Below, piece by piece: positions 53,014 through 62,862 of a stretch of DNA of 64,000 bases; position 1 is the stretch's first letter, and each line of letters starts with the position of its first letter. The notes beneath the pieces are model-generated. The model did no database searches, was not told where the DNA came from, and saw only the letters and a list, made by a program, of their open reading frames with translations. The stretch is taken from assembly GCF_051401765.1 (NCBI RefSeq), contig NW_027480597.1, forward strand, positions 806,001 to 870,000. The letters are read 5' to 3'. This DNA is from Calliopsis andreniformis. Taxonomy: Eukaryota; Arthropoda; Insecta; Hymenoptera; Andrenidae. The translations under genes and the position numbers were made by a program.

Positions 53014-56000
53014 AAGGATATGGCTATGTCTACGGCTGCTGCGGCTCTGGCTCTCGCTGCTATGGATATGCCTATGGCTGCTATGGCTATGGCTATGGCT
53101 GCTATGGCTGTGGTTATGGCTGCAATGGCTATGGCAATGGCTGCTATGGCTATGGCTATGGCTGCGGCTGCTATGGCTACGGCTGCTGTGGCTATGGCTA
53201 TGGCCGCTATGGCTGTGGTTATGGCTGCTATGGCTATGGCAATGGCTGCTATGGCTATGGCTATGGCTATAGCTGCTATGGCTATGGCTATGACTATGGC
53301 TATTGCTGCTAAGGCTATGGCGATGGCTATGGCTGCTATGGCTATGGCTATGGCTGCTATGGCTGTGGCTATGTCTGCTATGGCTATGGCTATGGCTGCT
53401 ATGGCTATGGCTATGGCTGCTATGGCTATGGCTATGGCCATGGCTGCTATGGCTATAGCTATGGCTATGACTGCTATGGCTATGGCTATGGCCGCTATGG
53501 ATATGGCTATGGCTATGGCTGCTATGGCTACGGCTTTGGCTACTATGGCCATTGGTATGGCTGCTATGGCTATGGCTATGGCTATGACTGCTATGGCTAT
53601 GGCTATGGCTGCTGTGGGTATGGCTAAGGCTGCTATGGCTATGGCTATGGCTGCTATGGCTACGGCTTTGGCTACTATGGCCATTGCAATGGCTGCTATG
53701 GCTATGGCTATGGCTGCTATGGCTATGGCTATAGCTATGACTGCTATGGCTATGACTATGGCTGCTATGGGTATGGCTATGCCTATGGCTGCTATGGCTA
53801 TGGCCATGACTGCTATGGCTGTGGCTATGACTGCTCTGGCTATGGCTATGGCTGCTATGGCTATGGCTATGGCTGCTATGGCTATGGCTATGGCTGCTAC
53901 GGCTATGGCTATGGCTATGGCTATGGCTGCTATGGCTATGGCTGTTATGGCTATGGCTATGGCTATGACTGCTATGGCTATGGCTATGGCTGCTATGGCT
54001 ATCGCTATGGCTGCTATGGCTATGGCTACGGCTGCTATGGCTATGGTTATGGCTATGAATGCTAAGGCTATGGCTATGTCTACGGCTGCTGTGGCTCTGG
54101 CTCCGGCTGCTATGGGTATGCCTATGGCTGCTATGGCTATAGCTATGGCTGCTATGGCTGCTATGGCTATGGCTATGGCTGCTACGGCTATGGCTATTGC
54201 TGCTATGGCTATGGCTATGGCTATGGCTATGGCTGCTATGGCTATGTCTATGTCTATGGCTATGGCTGCTATGGCTATGGCTTTGGCTACTATGGCCATG
54301 GCTATGGCAGCTATGGCTATAGCTATGGCTGCTATGGCTATGGTTATGTCTATGGCTGCTAAGGATATGGCTATGTCTACGGCTGCTGCGGCTCTGGCTC
54401 TCGCTGCTATGGATATGCCTATGGCTGCTATGGCTATGGCTATGGCTGCTATGGCTGTGGTTATGGCTGCAATGGCTATGGCAATGGCTGCTATGGCTAT
54501 GGCTATGGCTGCGGCTGCTATGGCTACGGCTGCTATGGCTATGGCTATGGCTGCTATGGCTATGGCTATGGCTATGTCTGCTATGACTATGGCTACGGCC
54601 AAGGCTGCTATGGCTATGGCTATGGCTATGTCTGCTATGGGTATGGCTATGGCTGAGGCTGCTGTGGCTATGGCTATGGCCGCTTTGGCAATGGCTACAG
54701 CTGCTATGGCTATGGCTATGGCATTGGCTGCTATGGCTATGGCTATGACTATGGCTATTGCTGCTAAGGCTATGGCGATGGCTATCGCTGCTATGGCTAT
54801 GGCTATGGCTGCTATGGCTGTGGCTATGTCTGCTATGGCTATGGCTGTGGCTTCTATGGCTATGGCTATGGCTGCTATGGCTATGGCTATGGCCATGGCT
54901 GCTATGGCTATGGCTATGGCTATGACTGCTATGGCTATGGCTATGGCCGCTATGGATATGGCTATGGCTATGGCTGCTATGGCAATGGCTTTGTCTACTA
55001 TGGCCATTGGTATGGCTGCTATGGCTATGGCTATGGCTATGACTGCTATGGCTATGGCTATGGCTGCTGTGGGTATGGCTATGGCTGCTATGGCTGTGGC
55101 TATGGCTGCTATGGCTACGGCTTTGGCTACTATGGCCATTGCAATGGCTGCTATGGCTATGGCTATGGCTGCTATGGGTATGGTTATGGCTATGGCTGCT
55201 AAGGCTATGGCTATGCCTACGGCTGCTGTGGCTCTGGCTCCGGCTGCTATGAGTATGCCTATGGCTGCTATGGCTATCGCTATGGCTGCTATGGCTGCTA
55301 CGCCTATGGCTATGGCTGCTATGGCTATGGCTATGGCTGCTATGGCTATGGCTATGGCTGCTATGGCTGTGGTTATGGCTGCTATGGCTATGGCTATGGC
55401 TGCTATGGCTGCGGCTATGCCTGATATGACTATGGCTATGGCTGCTATGGCTATGGCTATGGCTGCTATGGCTATGGTTATGGCTATGAATGCTAAGGCT
55501 ATGGCTATGTCTACGGCTGCTGTGGCTCTGGCTCCGGCTGCTATGGGTATGCCTATGGCTGCTATGGCTATCGCTATGGCTGCTATGGCTATCGCTATGG
55601 CTGCTATGGCTGCTATGGCTATGGCTATGGCTGCTACGGCTATGGCTATGGCTGCTATGGCTATGGCTATGGCTATGGCTATGGCTGCTATGGCTATGTC
55701 TATGTCTATGGCTATGGCTATGGCTGCTATGGCTATGGCTTTGGCTACTATGGCCATGGCTATGGCAGCTATGGCTATAGCTATGGCTGCTATGGCTATG
55801 GTTATGTCTATGGCTGCTAAGGATATGGCTATGTCTACGGCTGCTGCGGCTCTGGCTCTCGCTGCTATGGATATGCCTATGGCTGCTATGGCTATGGCTA
55901 TGGCTGCTATGGCTGTGGTTATGGCTGCAATGGCTATGGCAATGGCTGCTATGGCTATGGCTATGGCTGCGGCTGCTATGGCTACGGCTGCTATGGCTAT

Positions 56001-57720
56001 GGCTATGGCTGCTATGGCTATGGCTATGGCTATGTCTGCTATGACTATGGCTACGGCCAAGGCTGCTATGGCTATGGCTATGGCTATGTCTGCTATGGGT
56101 ATGGCTATGGCTAAGGCTGCTGTGGCTATGGCTATGGCCGCTTTGGCAATGGCTACAGCTGCTATGGTTATGGCTATGGCATTGGCTGCTATGGCTATGG
56201 CTATGATTATGGCTGCTATGGCTGTGGCTATGTGTGTGTCTGCTATGGATATAGCTATGGTTGATATGGCTCTGCATACGGCTGCTATGGCTATCGCTAT
56301 GGATGCTATGGCTATGGTTATGGCTGCATTGGCTATGGCTATGGCTGCTATGGCTACGGCTATGGCTGCTATGGCTATGGCTATGGCTGCATCGGCTATG
56401 GCTATGGCTGCTATGGCTATGGCTATGGCTATGGCTATGGCTGCTATGGTTATGGCAATGGCTGCTATGGCTGTGGCTATGGCTATGGCTGCTTTGTCTA
56501 TGGATATGGCCATGACTGCTATGGCTATGGCTATGGCTCCTATGGGTTTGGCTATGGCTATGGCTGCTATGGCTATGGCTATGTCTGCTATGGCTATGGC
56601 TATGGCTATGGCTGCTATGGCTATGACTATGGCTATAACTGCTATGGCTATGGCTATGGCTGCTATGGCTATGGCTATGGCTGCTATGGCTGTGGTTATG
56701 GCTGCTATGGCTATTGCTATGGCTGCTATGGCTATGGCTATGGCCATGGCTGCTATGGCTATGGCTATGGCTATGACTGCTATGGCTATGGCTATGGCCG
56801 ATATGGATATGGCTATGGCTATGGCTGCTATGGCTACGGCTTTGGCTACTATGGCCATTGGTATGGCTGCTATGGCTATGGCTATGGCTGCTATGGCTAT
56901 GGCTATGGCTATGGCTGCTATGGCTATGGCTATGTCTACGGCTGCAGTGGCTCTGGCTCCGGCTGCTATGGGTATGCCTATGGCTGCTATGGCTATCGCT
57001 ACGGCTGCTATGGCTATGGCTATGGCTGCTATGGCTATGGCTATGGCTGCTATGGCCATGGTTATGTCTATGGCTGCCAAGGCTATGGCTATGTCTACGG
57101 CTGCTGTGGCTCCGGCTCTGGCTGCTATGGCTATGGCTATGGCTGCTATGGCTATGGCTATGGCTGCTATGGCTGTGGTTATGGCTGCTATGGCTATGGC
57201 TAAGGCTGCTATGGCTATGGCTATGGCTATGGCTGCTATGGCTATGGCTATGGCTGCTACGGCTATGGCTATGGCTATGGCTATGGCTGCTATGGCTATG
57301 GCTGTTATGGCTATGGCTATGGCTATGACTGCTATGGCTATGGCTATGGCTGCTATGGCTATCGCTGTGGCTGCTATGGCTATGGCTATGGCTGCTATGG
57401 CTATGGTTATGGCTGTGAATGCTAAGGCTATGGCTATGTCTACGGCTGCTCTGGCTCTGGCTCCGGCTGCTATGGGTATGCCTATGGCTGCTATGGCTAT
57501 CGCTATGGCTGCTATGGCTGCTATGGCTATGGATATGGCTGCTACGGCTATGGCTATGGCTGCTATGGCTATGGCTATGGCTATGGCTATGGCTGCTATG
57601 GCTATGTCTATGTCTATGGCTATGGCTGCTATGGCTATGGCTTTGGCTACTATGGCCATGGCTATGGCAGCTATGGCTATAGCTATGGCTGCTATGGCTA
57701 TGGTTATGTCTATGGCTGCT
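53014..57720 (+). repeat. Right three-anchor HOR, copy 2 (4707 bp)
   Basis: Anchors at 53014, 54361 and 55819 are spaced 1347, 1458 and 1902 bp. It is 375 bp longer than copy 1, fully explained by +231 bp (near 55.17-55.4 kb, carrying GGTATGGTTATGG and CCTACGG words) and +144 bp (near 57.15 kb). TGTGTGT at 56233. Confidence 0.83.
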
Positions 57721-60700
57721 AAGGATATGGCTATGTCTACGGCTGCTGCGGCTCTGGCTCTCGCTGCTATGGATATGCCTATGGCTGCTATGGCTATGGC
57801 TATGGCTGCTATGGCTGTGGTTATGGCTGCAATGGCTATGGCAATGGCTGCTATGGCTATGGCTATGGCTGCGGCTGCTATGGCTACGGCTGCTGTGGCT
57901 ATGGCTATGGCTGCTATGGCTATGATTATGTCTATGGCTGCTAAGGCTATGGCTATGTCTACGGCTGCTGTGACTCTGGCTCTGGCTGCTATGGCTCTGG
58001 CTGCTATGGCTATGGCTATGGCCGCTATGGCTGTGGTTATGGCTGCTATGGCTATGGCAATGGCTGCTATGGCTATGGCTATGGCTATAGCTGCTATGGC
58101 TATGGCTATGACTATGGCTATTGCTGCTAAGGCTATGGCGATGGCTATGGCTGCTATGGCTATGGCTATGGCTGCTATGGCTATGGCTATGGCCATGGCT
58201 GCTATGGCTATGGCTATGGCTATGACTGCTATGGCTATGGCTATGGCCGCTATGGATATGGCTATGGCTATGGCTGCTATGGCTACGGCTTTGGCTACTA
58301 TGGCCATTGGTATGGCTGCTATGGCTATGGCTATGGCTATGACTGCTATGGCTATGGCTATGGCTGCTGTGGGTATGGCTAAGGCTGCTATGGCTATGGC
58401 TATGGCTGCTATGGCTACGGCTTTGGCTACTATGGCCATTGCAATGGCTGCTATGGCTATGGCTATGGCTGCTATGGCTATGGCTATAGCTATGACTGCT
58501 ATGGCTATGACTATGGCTGCTATGGGTATGGCTATGCCTATGGCTGCTATGGCTATGGCCATGACTGCTATGGCTGTGGCTATGACTGCTCTGGCTATGG
58601 CTATGGCTGCTATGGCTATGGCTATGGCTGCTATGGCTATGGCTATGGCTGCTACGGCTATGGCTATGGCTATGGCTATGGCTGCTATGGCTATGGCTGT
58701 TATGGCTATGGCTATGGCTATGACTGCTATGGCTATGGCTATGGCTGCTATGGCTATCGCTATGGCTGCTATGGCTATGGCTACGGCTGCTATGGCTATG
58801 GTTATGGCTATGAATGCTAAGGCTATGGCTATGTCTACGGCTGCTGTGGCTCTGGCTCCGGCTGCTATGGGTATGCCTATGGCTGCTATGGCTATAGCTA
58901 TGGCTGCTATGGCTGCTATGGCTATGGCTATGGCTGCTACGGCTATGGCTATTGCTGCTATGGCTATGGCTATGGCTATGGCTATGGCTGCTATGGCTAT
59001 GTCTATGTCTATGGCTATGGCTGCTATGGCTATGGCTTTGGCTACTATGGCCATGGCTATGGCAGCTATGGCTATAGCTATGGCTGCTATGGCTATGGTT
59101 ATGTCTATGGCTGCTAAGGATATGGCTATGTCTACGGCTGCTGCGGCTCTGGCTCTCGCTGCTATGGATATGCCTATGGCTGCTATGGCTATGGCTATGG
59201 CTGCTATGGCTGTGGTTATGGCTGCAATGGCTATGGCAATGGCTGCTATGGCTATGGCTATGGCTGCGGCTGCTATGGCTACGGCTGCTATGGCTATGGC
59301 TATGGCTGCTATGGCTATGGCTATGGCTATGTCTGCTATGACTATGGCTACGGCCAAGGCTGCTATGGCTATGGCTATGGCTATGTCTGCTATGGGTATG
59401 GCTATGGCTGAGGCTGCTGTGGCTATGGCTATGGCCGCTTTGGCAATGGCTACAGCTGCTATGGCTATGGCTATGGCATTGGCTGCTATGGCTATGGCTA
59501 TGACTATGGCTATTGCTGCTAAGGCTATGGCGATGGCTATCGCTGCTATGGCTATGGCTATGGCTGCTATGGCTGTGGCTATGTCTGCTATGGCTATGGC
59601 TGTGGCTTCTATGGCTATGGCTATGGCTGCTATGGCTATGGCTATGGCCATGGCTGCTATGGCTATGGCTATGGCTATGACTGCTATGGCTATGGCTATG
59701 GCCGCTATGGATATGGCTATGGCTATGGCTGCTATGGCAATGGCTTTGTCTACTATGGCCATTGGTATGGCTGCTATGGCTATGGCTATGGCTATGACTG
59801 CTATGGCTATGGCTATGGCTGCTGTGGGTATGGCTATGGCTGCTATGGCTATGGCTATGGCTGCTATGGCTACGGCTTTGGCTACTATGGCCATTGCAAT
59901 GGCTGCTATGGCTATGGCTATGGCTGCTATGGGTATGGTTATGGCTATGGCTGCTAAGGCTATGGCTATGCCTACGGCTGCTGTGGCTCTGGCTCCGGCT
60001 GCTATGAGTATGCCTATGGCTGCTATGGCTATCGCTATGGCTGCTATGGCTGCTACGCCTATGGCTATGGCTGCTATGGCTATGGCTATGGCTGCTATGG
60101 CTATGGCTATGGCTGCTATGGCTGTGGTTATGGCTGCTATGGCTATGGCTATGGCTGCTATGGCTGCGGCTATGCCTGATATGACTATGGCTATGGCTGC
60201 TGTGGCTATGGCTGTGTCTACTATGGCTGCTATGGCTATAGCTATGGCGGCTATGGCTGCTATGGCTATGGCTATGGCTACGATGGCTATGGATACGACT
60301 GCTATGGCTATGGCTATGGCTATGTCTGCTATGGCTATGGCTATGGCTGCTATGGTTATGGCTATGGCGACTATGGGTGCTATGGCTATTGCTATGGCTA
60401 CTATGGCTATGGATACGGCTGCTATGGCTATGGCTATGGCTATGTCTGCTATGGCTATGGCTATGGCTGCTATGGCTATGGTTATGGCTATGAATGCTAA
60501 GGCTATGGCTATGTCTACGGCTGCTGTGGCTCTGGCTCCGGCTGCTATGGGTATGCCTATGGCTGCTATGGCTATCGCTATGGCTGCTATGGCTATGGCT
60601 ATGGCTGCTATGGCTATGGTTATGGCTATGAATGCTAAGGCTATGGCTATGTCTACGGCTGCTGTGGCTCTGGCTCCGGCTGCTATGGGTATGCCTATGG

Positions 60701-62862
60701 CTGCTATGGCTATCGCTATGGCTGCTATGGCTATCGCTATGGCTGCTATGGCTGCTATGGCTATGGCTATGGCTGCTACGGCTACGGCTATGGCTGCTAT
60801 GGCTATGGCTATGGCTATGGCTATGGCTGCTATGGCTATGTCTATGTCTATGGCTATGGCTATGGCTGCTATGGCTATGGCTTTGGCTACTATGGCCATG
60901 GCTATGGCAGCTATGGCTATAGCTATGGCTGCTATGGCTATGGTTATGTCTATGGCTGCTAAGGATATGGCTATGTCTACGGCTGCTGCGGCTCTGGCTC
61001 TCGCTGCTATGGATATGCCTATGGCTGCTATGGCTATGGCTATGGCTGCTATGGCTGTGGTTATGGCTGCAATGGCTATGGCAATGGCTGCTATGGCTAT
61101 GGCTATGGCTGCGGCTGCTATGGCTACGGCTGCTATGGCTATGGCTATGGCTGCTATGGCTATGGCTATGGCTATGTCTGCTATGACTATGGCTACGGCC
61201 AAGGCTGCTATGGCTATGGCTATGGCTATGTCTGCTATGGGTATGGCTATGGCTAAGGCTGCTGTGGCTATGGCTATGGCCGCTTTGGCAATGGCTACAG
61301 CTGCTATGGTTATGGCTATGGCATTGGCTGCTATGGCTATGGCTATGATTATGGCTGCTATGGCTGTGGCTATGTGTGTGTCTGCTATGGATATAGCTAT
61401 GGTTGATATGGCTCTGCATACGGCTGCTATGGCTATCGCTATGGATGCTATGGCTATGGTTATGGCTGCATTGGCTATGGCTATGGCTGCTATGGCTACG
61501 GCTATGGCTGCTATGGCTATGGCTATGGCTGCATCGGCTATGGCTATGGCTGCTATGGCTATGGCTATGGCTATGGCTATGGCTGCTATGGTTATGGCTA
61601 TGGCTGCTATGGCTGTGGCTATGGCTATGGCTGCTTTGTCTATGGATATGGCCATGACTGCTATGGCTATGGCTATGGCTCCTATGGGTTTGGCTATGGC
61701 TATGGCTGCTATGGCTATGGCTATGTCTGCTATGGCTATGGCTATGGCTATGGCTGCTATGGCTATGACTATGGCTATAACTGCTATGGCTATGGCTATG
61801 GCTGCTATGGCTATGGCTATGGCTGCTATGGCTGTGGTTATGGCTGCTATGGCTATTGCTATGGCTGCTATGGCTATGGCTATGGCCATGGCTGCTATGG
61901 CTATGGCTATGGCTATGACTGCTATGGCTATGGCTATGGCCGATATGGATATGGCTATGGCTATGGCTGCTATGGCTACGGCTTTGGCTACTATGGCCAT
62001 TGGTATGGCTGCTATGGCTATGGCTATGGCTGCTATGGCTATGGCTATGGCTATGGCTGCTATGGCTATGGCTATGTCTACGGCTGCAGTGGCTCTGGCT
62101 CCGGCTGCTATGGGTATGCCTATGGCTGCTATGGCTATCGCTACGGCTGCTATGGCTATGGCTATGGCTGCTATGGCTATGGCTATGGCTGCTATGGCCA
62201 TGGTTATGTCTATGGCTGCCAAGGCTATGGCTATGTCTACGGCTGCTGTGGCTCCGGCTCTGGCTGCTATGGCTATGGCTATGGCTGCTATGGCTATGGC
62301 TATGGCTGCTATGGCTGTGGTTATGGCTGCTATGGCTATGGCTAAGGCTGCTATGGCTATGGCTATGGCTATGGCTGCTATGGCTATGGCTATGGCTGCT
62401 ACGGCTATGGCTATGGCTATGGCTATGGCTGCTATGGCTATGGCTGTTATGGCTATGGCTATGGCTATGACTGCTATGGCTATGGCTATGGCTGCTATGG
62501 CTATCGCTGTGGCTGCTATGGCTATGGCTATGGCTGCTATGGCTATGGTTATGGCTGTGAATGCTAAGGCTATGGCTATGTCTACGGCTGCTCTGGCTCT
62601 GGCTCCGGCTGCTATGGGTATGCCTATGGCTGCTATGGCTATCGCTATGGCTGCTATGGCTGCTATGGCTATGGATATGGCTGCTACGGCTATGGCTATG
62701 GCTGCTATGGCTATGGCTATGGCTATGGCTATGGCTGCTATGGCTATGTCTATGTCTATGGCTATGGCTGCTATGGCTATGGCTTTGGCTACTATGGCCA
62801 TGGCTATGGCAGCTATGGCTATAGCTATGGCTGCTATGGCTATGGTTATGTCTATGGCTGCT
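57721..62862 (+). repeat. Right three-anchor HOR, copy 3 (5142 bp)
   Basis: Anchors at 57721, 59116 and 60961 are spaced 1395, 1845 and 1902 bp. It is 435 bp longer than copy 2: a net +48 bp in the first interval (+111 bp near 57.9 kb carrying a GTGACTCTGG word, and about -63 bp near 58.17 kb) and +387 bp in the second interval (about 60.2-60.6 kb, carrying CTACGATGG and ATACGACT). TGTGTGT at 61375. Confidence 0.83.
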